Source: BOG-1112 sp964635325 (GTDB lineage Bacteria > Bdellovibrionota_B > Oligoflexia > Oligoflexales > Bog-1112). From it: a DNA stretch of 64,000 bases. The stretch lies in the NCBI GenBank assembly GCA_964635325.1, contig CAZWOL010000003.1, positions 11,279 through 75,278 on the forward strand, read 5' to 3'. The position numbers were made by a program, and so were the translations under genes. Below the pieces are notes generated by a model that did no database searches, was not told the DNA's origin, and saw only the letters and a program-made list of their open reading frames with translations. Within the stretch, counting starts at the first letter, position 1; every line of letters starts with the position of its first letter. This document shows positions 8,924-17,339 of this stretch, one piece after another.

Positions 8924-9433
8924 ATGCAACGCTATTTGGGAGCTACCATTCTTATTTTGATTTCCGTTTTGGTGTCATGGTTTTACTACCCACAAGGGAA
9001 CATGATGCAGTCGGAGACTATAAGCTTAGATCCAGGAAAATCTGCTGAAGGAAGTACCAAGGACAAGGCACCAGCAATTCCATGGCAGCTTCTACAAAAG
9101 CTCGACTACAAGAACAATCGTATCGATGATGTCGAGCTCAAAGCAGCGATCGACCACTACGTCAAAGTTCCAGGATTTGCAGTCCCACTGACGGACAATC
9201 TCCGTGAGGTGCATGAATTTCTGCTTGTACCCAACCAGATGGCCTGCATACATGTCCCACCACCACCTCCCAATTTGATTGTCTTTGTACGCTTGGACAA
9301 ACCTCTTCCTATAGACGAGCTGATGGGCCCACTCTGGGCACGTGGTGTACTGCGTTTGAAGACTTTGCAGAGTGTGTATGGTGCATCGTCATACCAGCTA
9401 GAAGATGTGAGCATCGAACCTTACGAATTTTAG
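8924..9433 (+). CDS. DUF3299 periplasmic protein
   Basis: A 169-residue protein with an N-terminal hydrophobic signal-anchor (ATILILISVLVSWF) and the DUF3299 core: VKVPGFAVPL (about 80-89) and EFLLVPNQMACIHVPPPPPN (about 98-117), containing the Cys-x-His and polyproline stretch typical of the family. The biochemical role is not known. It frequently accompanies MacB-like ABC genes and zinc-responsive operons, which agrees with the His-rich permease encoded 12 bases upstream. It is exported and likely anchored in the inner membrane. Third gene of the 6945-10032 run. Confidence 0.8.
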   Translation: MQRYLGATILILISVLVSWFYYPQGNMMQSETISLDPGKSAEGSTKDKAPAIPWQLLQKLDYKNNRIDDVELKAAIDHYVKVPGFAVPLTDNLREVHEFLLVPNQMACIHVPPPPPNLIVFVRLDKPLPIDELMGPLWARGVLRLKTLQSVYGASSYQLEDVSIEPYEF

Positions 9434-9441
9434 GGAATAGC

Positions 9442-10032
9442 ATGAGCTTAGTTGTCGTATCTGCAGTACGTTTCGAAGCAGAAGCAACTTTGGAGCTATT
9501 TGTTCGTTTAGGCATTCCCCACGAATATTTTTCTGTCGGTATCGGCCCACTGCATACCGCACGTTCGTCCGTAGAGCTGCGCGAGCGCTGTCGTGGAAGG
9601 GACGTATTGTATTTAGGATCATGTGGAAGTTTTTATACCTTTGCAGAACCACATCTTGTGACCACACAAAACGTATACTGGATGCCCGCATGTCTACGTA
9701 CTGGGATTGCAGGTTTTCCTGAACATATATATCCCAAGATTGTGCTCCCACCCACAAAACTTCCCTTGCCACAAAAAGACGTACTCACATCAGCATCGGT
9801 CTCACTCACCAGTGATTTTGCAGATGATGTACGTGCAAAGCTCGGATCCGCAGAAAATTTGGTGGAAAACATGGAACTTTACGCCTGCGCTGATGCACTA
9901 CGTGAGAGCCAGTCTCTGTCCATAATTTTGGGAGTTACGAATGAGGTCGGTCCACAAGGACGCTCACAGTGGGCCACACATTTTAAGGCAGTCGCACAGA
10001 TGAGTGCAGACTACCTAGCCTCGCGTTTTTAG
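9442..10032 (+). CDS. mqnB: Nucleosidase of the phosphorylase superfamily, probable futalosine hydrolase
   Basis: A 196-residue enzyme starting with LVVVSAVRFEAEATLELF. It has a VGIGPLHTARSS region and ends with ENMELYACADAL (about 142-153), where NME is the ribose-binding motif of MTA/SAH/futalosine nucleosidases, followed by GVTNEVGP. MqnB removes hypoxanthine from futalosine in the alternative menaquinone pathway. The presence of an MqnD-type enzyme at 47141 in the same window supports this role. MTA/SAH nucleosidase is the alternative. It starts 8 bases after the DUF3299 gene and may be co-transcribed. Its 3' end overlaps vapC tail to tail by 4 bases. Confidence 0.65.
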   Translation: MSLVVVSAVRFEAEATLELFVRLGIPHEYFSVGIGPLHTARSSVELRERCRGRDVLYLGSCGSFYTFAEPHLVTTQNVYWMPACLRTGIAGFPEHIYPKIVLPPTKLPLPQKDVLTSASVSLTSDFADDVRAKLGSAENLVENMELYACADALRESQSLSIILGVTNEVGPQGRSQWATHFKAVAQMSADYLASRF

Positions 10033-10388
10033 AACTTGACTTTGAGCAAGTCAGAAATTGCCTGCAAACGTTTGTCTGCCGTCCAAAGTAGACAACCAGT
10101 CAGCAGCGCAGATGCTACTAAGCTTACATCGACAAAACCAACACCTTTTCCATAGATCTTCTTAGTATTGATTAACGATAAGACTTCGTTAAATTCAGCT
10201 TCTACGCATGCAGGTAAGAGTTGTAGCAAGCTGAGGATCTCATTCCTGTTTGATAGAGATCCACATGCTAGTTCCCCAACTATGTAAGGATGCATAAGCA
10301 CTCGATCATCTTCCAACAAATCAGCAAGCTGAGTATTGGATTTCCTGAAATGATCCACCCAAATTGAAGTATCTACCAACACTCGCAT
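10029..10388 (-). CDS. vapC: VapC-type PIN-domain ribonuclease toxin
   Basis: A 119-residue PIN domain. The N-terminus VLVDTSIWVDHF holds the first acidic residue (Asp6). Glu39 (IVGELACG), Asp87 (GFVDVSLVA) and the TADKRL region complete the Mg-binding acidic set of VapC toxins, which cut tRNA or rRNA. The ATG at 10388 is chosen because it starts the conserved domain and lies one base after the stop of vapB; an in-frame upstream extension overlaps vapB. All catalytic residues appear intact, so the toxin is probably active. The target RNA is unknown. Confidence 0.9.
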   Translation of the reverse strand: MRVLVDTSIWVDHFRKSNTQLADLLEDDRVLMHPYIVGELACGSLSNRNEILSLLQLLPACVEAEFNEVLSLINTKKIYGKGVGFVDVSLVASALLTGCLLWTADKRLQAISDLLKVKF

Positions 10389-10389
10389 A

Positions 10390-10578
10390 CTATGATCTAC
10401 GACGAGCAGGAGCTTTTGCTTTTTTTTCGGACCCACCTAAAGCAATGAGACGCTCCCTCGTGTATTTTGCAATAAGAGCTTGCAAGCCCGCATGAACCAA
10501 AGCTGTTTTTTCAGTGATTTTAGTTAGATCCATCGCTTTGTTAACGATTTCATCTTTAAGAATTAAAGTTGTCCGCAT
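10390..10578 (-). CDS. vapB: VapB-type antitoxin (DUF2191-like)
   Basis: A 62-residue protein beginning MRTTLILKDEIVNKAMDLT, the ribbon-helix-helix DNA-binding start of VapB antitoxins, with a basic, probably unstructured C-terminus (KKAKAPARRRS) that would wrap the toxin. The start at 10578 has GGAGGG 6 bases upstream. A longer upstream frame to 10809 lacks support. Stop TAG ends one base before the vapC ATG, the standard coupled antitoxin-toxin order. Expected to repress its own promoter through the palindromes at 10594-10615. Confidence 0.88.
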   Translation of the reverse strand: MRTTLILKDEIVNKAMDLTKITEKTALVHAGLQALIAKYTRERLIALGGSEKKAKAPARRRS

Positions 10579-10593
10579 ATGAAACCCTCCTAC

Positions 10594-10615
10594 ATATGCA
10601 TATATACTATGCATA
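10594..10615 (-). promoter_or_regulatory. Putative vapBC operator: two TATGCATA palindromes
   Basis: Two copies of the perfect palindrome TATGCATA (10595-10602 and 10608-10615) start 13 bases apart, about one and a quarter helical turns, just upstream of the vapB ribosome-binding site. Ribbon-helix-helix antitoxins bind such paired short palindromes over their own promoter. The AT-rich sequence may also contain the -10 region. Confidence 0.6.
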
Positions 10616-10648
10616 TTTCGGCAGAAGCGCAATGGTTCTTTAGAGAAC

Positions 10649-13090
10649 TTAAGGTTTTGAGGCAAGATATTTGAAGATATCCCGATCTGCAGCGGCCTTG
10701 TCAGCAATGCCTTCACGCATTTTAACTTCGGAACTGAGCGCAAAGGAAAGAAAGAGATCGTTATCAGGATTGTCAGATGCTGTATCCGCAAGTTGCAGCG
10801 TCGAACCAACGATAGCAGATGCGGCAGAAACAGCGAAGAGCGTCACTAAACCACCGATTTGGTGGGGAGTCTTTGCTTGTAGGGATTGGATTTTTCTGAC
10901 ACTTTCGGCACGCTTACTAGCAAGTCCCTCCAACTCAGGAGTCGGTGTTGGGTCCAATTTTATTTTTTCCAAAGCCGTGTCTATTTTTCCTAAAGATCCG
11001 ATCTGTTTTTCAATAATTGAATTGAGACTACCTTGTTTTTTGGAAAGTGATGTTGATGTTTTTGCAAGTTTGTTCAATTCTTTGGTCAGCGCAGCTCTCT
11101 CAGATTCAAGTCTAGTTATGCGTTTTTGGAAATATTCAATATTCTTGATTTCGTTATTGTAAGCTAATTCTGCCCGAACTAGCGCTTCTTTATTTGAAGC
11201 AATATCTTTTTCTAGTCTTGAGATGTTAGCTTCTAAAATTGGTATGTTATTTCTTTTATTATATGTGTCGAAATTTTGTATTTCTTCTTGTGCTTTGTTC
11301 ACCATTTCCATCATTGTTTCTTGAGATGTACCTGCTTCGACAGGTGGGAAAAGTGGAACTGTATTATTAGCTGGGCGAGATGGGGTTGATATAGGCAAAC
11401 GCGAAGCGACTTGCCCTGCTACTTTTTGACCATAGTTAACTATGGTCTCCAATATACCGGGTTGAGTACTAGGGGTAAAAACATAACGAAGCTCATTAGG
11501 CAGCTTCGTTCCTCTTGTATAGTTATCGTTTTCAGCATATGTTCCAATCTCTTCACTCCCAGAAAAAACTTTCCCACTTTGCATGGTCAAATGAGTCTCA
11601 AAAGGAAGCTTATGTTTCTTCTTAGTTTCTATTAAAAATTTATCTTGTTCCACTTTAAGAAGTTGTGCCTCTGTTAATCTTTCCACTTGTTCACGCCGCG
11701 CTCTCTCTTGTTGTTCTTTTAAGGAAGCCTCTCTTGACTCAGCATCTTTTAGAGTTTGTCTGAGTTCATTCAACTGACTTTGGAGACGATCTTTTAATTG
11801 AGACTGACGTGTAATTTCAGCTTGTTTTTTGGAAAGCAAATCTTTCAGAAGCTTTTGCTCTCCGACATTTTGTATATGTGTGTCAATACTTTCTCTATTA
11901 GTAGAACGATTTGAAGCCAGCTTAACTAATATATCTTTTTGCCTAGCTTTAGCTTGTTCGATTGATGCTAATAACTCAGAGATAGATACCGTTTTAGTAC
12001 TATCGAATGTTTTTTTCGATTCAATTTGTGTTTCTACTTCTAAAAGGCTCTCCTCTGCCTCCGCTAGTTGTTTGGAGTTGGTTGCAATTTCCTTCTCAAG
12101 TTGCGCCCTATGTTCAGTCAACCAGTTTTCCTGTTGTTTTGTTCTGCCCAAGGTAGCATTTAATTCTTGTTTGACACGAATTTCTTGTTGCAAGCTTATA
12201 TAAAGCTTCTGTGCCCTAGAGAGCTTAGACTCCAACACGGCACCCATCGTTACTGCAGAGAACATACCTACCATACCGAGAGCGAAGAGGGCGCCTCGCA
12301 ATGGGTCGTTCACAATGGTCTTCTGCTGCTTCTGAGAGTCTGCAAGGCCAAGTCCTTTGACTTTTCCTGCTTGCGCTGCTTGCGCATCGACTGCTTCGAG
12401 TCCTCCGTTTAGGACGGTCTGACAGAGGGGATCTTCACCGATCGCTTGCAGATTTTGTAAGGCCTTCTGTCTGGGTGTAGGGTTGTCCGTCGGATTTTTA
12501 TGGTTGTAGATGCTGACTGCGACGTATGCGGAATGACAGGCTTTGAGAACTTTCTGCTCAGCTTCGTGCTGCTGTATAAGAAGTTTTGCGAGTTTGGCAT
12601 CGGTACGTGCTTGGGAGTTGTCGAAGGCTTGTGCACTAAATGCTCCACAGTTTTCGACCGCATTGGTCGACTTGCGTGTGCATGCACGTAGTGTGATCAT
12701 CCACTTGCCTGGTTGGAGTTGTGGGAGATCTTCGAAACCAAGAGCGAAAGCTCCGGGCTTATCCAGTCCAGGGTTGCATTTACTCAGGACATCGAAATCG
12801 CAGATCGTATATTCAAAATAGTCGGCACCCTCAGGACGTGTCGAAACTTCGATACGAGCAAGGTCGATTTGAGCGAAAGGAACCGAACGCACCTCAAAGC
12901 TCACGGCTTCGAAACTTGTGGGGTCTACGAAGGGAGCCGGCATAACGTCACCGACGAGGGACAGGGTTTCGGCCTGTGAGGTGGTTGTATCTAACGGAGT
13001 ACTGGGACTCTTCGTTGATCTATTGGATTTGCAGGAAAATAAACCAGAAAGTAGACAAATTACCAAAGCGATCTGCGGTCGTCTGTTCAT
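10649..13090 (-). CDS. Large coiled-coil lipoprotein of unknown function
   Basis: An 813-residue exported protein. The signal peptide MNRRPQIALVICLLSGLFSC ends in a lipobox-like LFSC with Cys20. Residues to about 180 form a mixed domain with several Cys (ICDFDVLSKCNPG). A hydrophobic segment (GALFALGMVGMFSAVTMGAV) follows, then very long charged coiled coils rich in Glu, Lys and Gln (roughly 310-500 and 620-750), and a second hydrophobic segment near the C-terminus (GGLVTLFAVSAASAIVGS). The ATG at 13090 has GGAGA 5 bases upstream. The order lipobox, helix, membrane segment, charged region, membrane segment, short tail resembles the proteins at 60956 and 62493. No known family recognised; perhaps an envelope-spanning structural protein. 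Confidence 0.8.
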   Translation of the reverse strand: MNRRPQIALVICLLSGLFSCKSNRSTKSPSTPLDTTTSQAETLSLVGDVMPAPFVDPTSFEAVSFEVRSVPFAQIDLARIEVSTRPEGADYFEYTICDFDVLSKCNPGLDKPGAFALGFEDLPQLQPGKWMITLRACTRKSTNAVENCGAFSAQAFDNSQARTDAKLAKLLIQQHEAEQKVLKACHSAYVAVSIYNHKNPTDNPTPRQKALQNLQAIGEDPLCQTVLNGGLEAVDAQAAQAGKVKGLGLADSQKQQKTIVNDPLRGALFALGMVGMFSAVTMGAVLESKLSRAQKLYISLQQEIRVKQELNATLGRTKQQENWLTEHRAQLEKEIATNSKQLAEAEESLLEVETQIESKKTFDSTKTVSISELLASIEQAKARQKDILVKLASNRSTNRESIDTHIQNVGEQKLLKDLLSKKQAEITRQSQLKDRLQSQLNELRQTLKDAESREASLKEQQERARREQVERLTEAQLLKVEQDKFLIETKKKHKLPFETHLTMQSGKVFSGSEEIGTYAENDNYTRGTKLPNELRYVFTPSTQPGILETIVNYGQKVAGQVASRLPISTPSRPANNTVPLFPPVEAGTSQETMMEMVNKAQEEIQNFDTYNKRNNIPILEANISRLEKDIASNKEALVRAELAYNNEIKNIEYFQKRITRLESERAALTKELNKLAKTSTSLSKKQGSLNSIIEKQIGSLGKIDTALEKIKLDPTPTPELEGLASKRAESVRKIQSLQAKTPHQIGGLVTLFAVSAASAIVGSTLQLADTASDNPDNDLFLSFALSSEVKMREGIADKAAADRDIFKYLASKP

Positions 13091-13198
13091 CAGAGTCTCC
13101 CAACAACTCGAAGGTCCCATAGAATTGGAACGAGAAGTGCACAGAATTATTATCCGCGCTTGGGAGAAAGGTGTCAAACTGTGTGGGAAGGATGGGAT

Positions 13199-14025
13199 CT
13201 ATTCGTCAGATTCCATGGATTCCTGATCATCGTTTGATGCATCTGTTTTTGTCGATGCAGCATCCTGGAAAAACGGAGCAAAAGCTTTGGGAAGCAACGC
13301 GTAAATATCAATACCGTGTCCAATCATATCGATAATTGAGTGTGCACCTTTCCATGTGAGCCAATTTGCGAATCCAGCAGCACCATGACCGTGACCATGT
13401 GCATGACCGTGACCATGTGCATGACCGTGACCAGCTCCCCCATGCTTAACGCAATGGCTCGAGATCGCNNNNNNNNNNNNNNNNNNNNNNNNNNNNNNNN
13501 NNNNNNNNNNNNNNNNNNNNNNNNNNNNNNNNNNNNNNNNNNNNNNNNNNNNNNNNNNNNNNNNNNNNCATGTGCATGACCGTGACCAGCTCCCCCATGC
13601 TTAACGCAATGGCTCGAGATCGCTAAGATATTGAGCATTAGGTAGCCCATGTATTTGTTCAAGTATCCCGTGTTAGGAAGGGCTTCTTTGATTTGTGTAA
13701 TGTATTCATAAAGTGTGGTGCCATGACCAGCTGCATTGATGGAGTGAGCTATAAGCTCGAGGGTATCCCATCCAGCAGCAAACATCTGCCGGCCTGTAGG
13801 ATTTGGAGCTGTTGCAAACGTATGGATTGTATCGACAGCACTGACGAATCCTACTGAGTTGAACAGAATCCCCAAGGTGCTTCGCACAGCTGTGAAGTAA
13901 GAGTCATCGTCCGCATGTTCATGCTCTTCGCTTTCTTCATCGTGATGACCAAAATGTGCCATAGCTGAATTTGCTTGGCTAAATACAAAAAATAAGCACG
14001 TTAAAATACTAAGTATCCGTTTCAA
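13199..14025 (-). CDS. Histidine-rich secreted protein, interrupted by an assembly gap
   Basis: The signal peptide MKRILSILTCLFFVFSQANS is followed by AMAHFGHHDEESEEHEHADD, a globular helical part with several hydrophobic stretches, and a His-Gly repeat (HGGAGHGHAHGHGHAHGHGH). A 100-N gap (13469-13568) sits in this repeat and is flanked by identical 55-base copies. Removing the N run and one copy restores a single frame ending ASNDDQESMESDE and stopping at 13199-13201, giving about 223 residues. Without that correction the frame after the gap is wrong and appears to stop at 13324. The His clusters suggest metal binding in the periplasm. No family recognised; the gene is likely intact in the organism. 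Confidence 0.7.
13414..13623. repeat. 100-N assembly gap flanked by identical 55-base copies
   Basis: Bases 13414-13468 and 13569-13623 are the same 55 bases, starting catgtgcatgaccgtgacc and ending gctcgagatcgc, with exactly 100 N between them. A round 100-N run with identical ends indicates two contigs that overlap but were not merged. 55+100 bases is not a multiple of three, so the gap artificially breaks the reading frame of the His-rich gene. A true tandem repeat cannot be fully excluded, since the left flank holds short GACCGTGACCATG repeats. Confidence 0.85.
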
Positions 14026-14154
14026 TGGACCAGACTCCGAAAAATTGATTTAAGAATGTTCTTCGCCAATGTTTAGCAGACCTAAGGGCAGGTGGAAAGC
14101 AACTTTTCACTCTACCCATGGGCGGAATATAACAATTTTCAACTAAAGAACGAG

Positions 14155-15336
14155 CTAAAACTCTTTGCGGACTTTTAGAAGAGAGAAACTGATCCGCTGC
14201 TCATAGCGATCCGCAATAGCCTGTACGGCCTCACTTGCCACCCCAAAGCCTATCTCAGGGGCCTTCAGCACCTGGTTATGTGGCAAAAACAAGAGCGGTA
14301 TATAGACCCCTAACCAGGTGATTTGCCAGTCATCGTAAACTTGCTCCCATCCAAGATCGATGCCGTGGTTCACCGCTTTTAGATGCCACCAACCTTCCGC
14401 TAGCTCCAAATTGGCCCGCATCTCTTTGCGAGCCAATCCGAAAAGGAAGAAGTTTCGCTCATCCAACGAGGTACGTGCTCTTAAGGAGTAGACCCGTGAG
14501 CTCACAAAACCTACCTTGGTCTCATTCTGCTCTGGTATGGGTCCTACCCCGAGATCTATGCCCAACTCATAGTCTAGACTTCCGCCTGTGAGATAGCGTC
14601 CACTAAGACCGACCGATGGAACAGGGAATACACTCGACCCAATGCTAGGCAGCACTTTGATGAAACGACTCCAAGTATCACTTCGCAAACGTCCCTCAAG
14701 ATTTTCGAGGCCGGTCGCATAACCGATAATGAATTGCTCGTAAGTCTTTGGATCCTCACCTCTGAGATCATGTGCATAGGTTGCTTCTGCGATCACACCA
14801 CTATCTTTGCCAACAAGTAAACCTGCTGTGAAGCCAACGATCTGCTTTTCACGACCTAAAGGTTTCCACTCAAAATGAGGGACAGCATAGACAGCAAAGC
14901 TCGGGAGCAATTCCACGGAGTGATACCACGCAATTTTGTAGCGATAGAGGGTAGGCACATCGAGAGAGAAGGTTGGAAAGACGAGTTTGGTACCTATAGC
15001 AGAGGCAAAACGTTCACCATTCCATAATGCCAGACGTGGTTCGACTGAGGTTGTACCGAAAGACGTATTGAGTCCGAGATCAACACCTTGCACTAGTCCT
15101 CGACGCCACAAAAAATTAGCACCCGTTGCCACTGAGGATGCATTGAAGTTATCACTAAAGTCATTCACGCGACGCTTGGGCCACGGATCATCATCATGCT
15201 CCGTGAGATAGTGATAACCCACTGCGTAAGTCGATGTTCCCGGTTTTAGCATACGAGCCGTATGCATAGTGCTATCCGAGGTAACACAAGAACAAAGAAG
15301 AAAACAAAGGAGCAAAAGTAGAGGAACTAGTCGCAT
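14155..15336 (-). CDS. Outer-membrane-type lipoprotein, probable beta-barrel
   Basis: A 393-residue exported protein. The N-terminus LVPLLLLLCFLLCSC is a lipoprotein signal with lipobox LCSC. The rest is rich in alternating aromatic/hydrophobic residues and Gly (GLNTSFGTTSVEPRLALW, VGLSGRYLTGGSLDYELG), as in transmembrane beta-strands, and it ends in aromatic ISFSLLKVRKEF with a terminal Phe. These traits suggest an outer-membrane barrel or a related surface lipoprotein. Its start overlaps by one base the stop of the EEP-family gene upstream (TAATG), so both are translated from one message. No specific family recognised. Confidence 0.65.
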   Translation of the reverse strand: MRLVPLLLLLCFLLCSCVTSDSTMHTARMLKPGTSTYAVGYHYLTEHDDDPWPKRRVNDFSDNFNASSVATGANFLWRRGLVQGVDLGLNTSFGTTSVEPRLALWNGERFASAIGTKLVFPTFSLDVPTLYRYKIAWYHSVELLPSFAVYAVPHFEWKPLGREKQIVGFTAGLLVGKDSGVIAEATYAHDLRGEDPKTYEQFIIGYATGLENLEGRLRSDTWSRFIKVLPSIGSSVFPVPSVGLSGRYLTGGSLDYELGIDLGVGPIPEQNETKVGFVSSRVYSLRARTSLDERNFFLFGLARKEMRANLELAEGWWHLKAVNHGIDLGWEQVYDDWQITWLGVYIPLLFLPHNQVLKAPEIGFGVASEAVQAIADRYEQRISFSLLKVRKEF

Positions 15337-16196
15337 TAGATCCCACCTGCCTTTGCAACATGCAGGTTGACCACCACCGCACGATGATCCGAAATAAGCA
15401 CGTGAGGATCCTCTAAGGCTTGCCAGGAGGTCGACTGCACATCTTTACCGAAGAAGAACACGTGGTCTATGCGGCGCGTTGGATTCTTGAGTGGGAATGT
15501 CTTGGTCTCCGTTGCCAAATCGCCAATGTAAGAGTCTTTCCACTCACGTTCGACAAGGAGCGGGTAGTACTCCGTCTCAGACGTTGCATTAAAATCACCC
15601 GCAAGGATAAGTGGCGCACCACTTGACTCCTCTTTGCGCAATTCATTTTTGATGTGTAGTATTTCACGACGCTTGATTTTTTTTGCATCCACATGCGTAC
15701 TCACAAACATCAATTCACGTCCAGAAACTTTGTCACGCAGCTTCACCCAAACTGCGATACGACGTATTTTTAAATCCAGAGGACTTTCGAGCCCCCAAAA
15801 ACCCTTTTCAAGGAGATCAAAACGATCTTTCTTGAACATCACAAAGGCATCCGTCGTCAGTGCAGCTTTGTGTACGAAGGTGTAGTGATCACTCATACGA
15901 TCACGAAATTCTTCAAATTGTGTCGGAGAAGCTTCTTGAATGGCAGCAAGGTCCGGGTCTTGCGAGTCTATGAGTCTAAACACAGCACTACGTCGATGCC
16001 ACCATGTTGGATAGCCCTCCGTCAGAGAATGCAGGTCTGAGGTGCACAAGATATTGAAGGTGAGGACTTTGAAGTCCGTGGCTTCACCCACATTTCGCAA
16101 AGGGTAGTGACTTTTTTGACCACGCAGTTCGAAACATGCAGAGAGGGCTAAGGAGAGGAGGAGAACCAAACAGCGAGCTGTGCACGACTGGATCAT
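15336..16196 (-). CDS. Exported endonuclease/exonuclease/phosphatase (EEP) family hydrolase
   Basis: A 286-residue EEP-fold metal-dependent hydrolase preceded by a lipoprotein signal (VLLLSLALSAC, Cys about 21). LTFNILC is the first metal-site strand, AAIQEAS supplies the metal-binding Glu, LILAGDFNAT the catalytic Asp-Asn pair, and ISDHRAVVV the C-terminal Asp-His. The family includes DNases, sphingomyelinases and inositol-phosphate phosphatases. Export with lipid attachment favours a phosphodiesterase acting on extracellular nucleic acid or lipid, but the substrate is not clear. First gene of a two-gene unit with the overlapping outer-membrane lipoprotein. Confidence 0.85.
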   Translation of the reverse strand: MIQSCTARCLVLLLSLALSACFELRGQKSHYPLRNVGEATDFKVLTFNILCTSDLHSLTEGYPTWWHRRSAVFRLIDSQDPDLAAIQEASPTQFEEFRDRMSDHYTFVHKAALTTDAFVMFKKDRFDLLEKGFWGLESPLDLKIRRIAVWVKLRDKVSGRELMFVSTHVDAKKIKRREILHIKNELRKEESSGAPLILAGDFNATSETEYYPLLVEREWKDSYIGDLATETKTFPLKNPTRRIDHVFFFGKDVQSTSWQALEDPHVLISDHRAVVVNLHVAKAGGI

Positions 16197-16228
16197 CGGA
16201 TCTTTCCCATGTTGATTCTACACAATGA

Positions 16229-16345
16229 CTAAGCAGGCGACCCCTCGGCTACGCTCGGGGTGACCACTCCGAAACTTATGCTCTATCAGCAACTCGGGGT
16301 GACCACTCCGAAACTTATGCTCTATCAGCAACTCGGGGTGACAAA
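16229..16345. repeat. Dispersed palindromic repeat copy plus 39-base tandem repeat
   Basis: Starts with the dispersed core ctaagcaggcgacccctcgg (16229) seen also at 42.8, 48.1, 54.4 and 58.9 kb. Its tail then expands into a 39-base tandem unit beginning ctcggggtgaccactccg, with copies starting at 16254, 16293 and (partial) 16332. It fills the space between the DMT permease stop and the EEP start. Possibly REP-like; both neighbours are on the minus strand. Confidence 0.75.
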
Positions 16346-16351
16346 TCCACT

Positions 16352-17266
16352 CTAAGCAGCAACAGTTTCGGGAGCAAGGTTTTTGACTTCGTCCCGGTGG
16401 AAAATGCTAAGCCCGATAACAAAGAGAGCAAAAGAAACAAGGAAGTGCCAGCTCATCGTCTCATCGAGGAACAACCATCCGAAGAGCGATGCAAAGAGAG
16501 GGGTTATGAGTCCAGCAAATGACATGAATGTTGCACTATAACGTTTCAACAAATAACCGTAGAGGTTGTAACAGATAATGTTGGAGATCAAACACATCGC
16601 AAGGACATTGATCAGAAAGTAGTCCATATTGTGAACCGGAACAGGAGCCCATTTTTCTCCGGCAAAATACGAGTGAACCAAAGCCATAGTGCCCCCGATC
16701 AGCATCGCTGCACCGTTAGCGAGAAGTAGGCTTTGCCCATGACGAGTAATGATTTGTTTTAGCAAGATCCATCCATAGACAGCCATCACAACACCAAACA
16801 AAAGGGCAAGCTCCCCTAGGCGCATTCCTGCTGTATGCTCTGAACTTTCTGCAAAACTATGAATTTGTAGAGGGATGAGGCCAAGAAAGCCAACCAACAT
16901 ACCCAACCATTTTTTCTTGGATAGGATCTCTTTGAACATCACGTATGAAAAGAGCCCGGACAAGAATGGAGAGACGCTAAAAATAAAACAGGCCTTTGCA
17001 GAAGACATGTGCATGAGGCCCCAGATTTCAAAAACATTGGAGAGGTAGATACCCGTGAGACCGAGCAAGGTAAAATCGATCCAGGCGCGAAGATTGAGGG
17101 TTTTGAATGCAGAGCGGTTGAAGAACCACTGATGCCCCAGAAGAAGCAGACCAGCAAAAGCCATACGAGAGCCGATAAGAAAGATGGGCTCACTGTGCTC
17201 TAAGCTTGCCTTAGAAAAACCAAAGATACTGGCGAACAACGCATAAAGAATGATGACAGGAAACAT
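16352..17266 (-). CDS. DMT-superfamily (EamA) permease
   Basis: A 304-residue membrane protein with about ten hydrophobic segments arranged as two EamA repeats. The first repeat ends FSVSPFLSGLFSYVMFKEIL and the second ends GLITPLFASLFGWLFLDETM, the typical x-P-hh...E repeat endings of drug/metabolite transporters. The C-terminus is short and charged (HRDEVKNLAPETVAA). Substrate unknown; relatives export amino acids or take up metabolites such as S-adenosylmethionine. It lies downstream of the caspase-like gene on the same strand, 73 bases away, and could be co-transcribed, though no functional link is evident. Confidence 0.85.
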   Translation of the reverse strand: MFPVIILYALFASIFGFSKASLEHSEPIFLIGSRMAFAGLLLLGHQWFFNRSAFKTLNLRAWIDFTLLGLTGIYLSNVFEIWGLMHMSSAKACFIFSVSPFLSGLFSYVMFKEILSKKKWLGMLVGFLGLIPLQIHSFAESSEHTAGMRLGELALLFGVVMAVYGWILLKQIITRHGQSLLLANGAAMLIGGTMALVHSYFAGEKWAPVPVHNMDYFLINVLAMCLISNIICYNLYGYLLKRYSATFMSFAGLITPLFASLFGWLFLDETMSWHFLVSFALFVIGLSIFHRDEVKNLAPETVAA

Positions 17267-17339
17267 AGTGTGTAAATCCTTAAACTTTCGGGAGTTGTGC
17301 CAGAATTTGGCTCCGCCGTCAATGGCTTGTCGTTACGGC

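Noticed and set aside
10390..10809. Longer version of the VapB frame
   Set aside because: The additional N-terminal part crosses the operator palindromes and overlaps the lipoprotein gene end; the ATG at 10578 has GGAGGG and matches antitoxin length.
13381..13468. Possible CRISPR or short direct repeat array (gaccgtgaccatgtgcat units)
   Set aside because: The repeats encode the His-Gly run of the secreted protein and have no spacers.
13324..14025. His-rich gene ending at 13324
   Set aside because: That end results from reading across the artificial 100-N gap in the wrong frame; the corrected frame ends at 13199.
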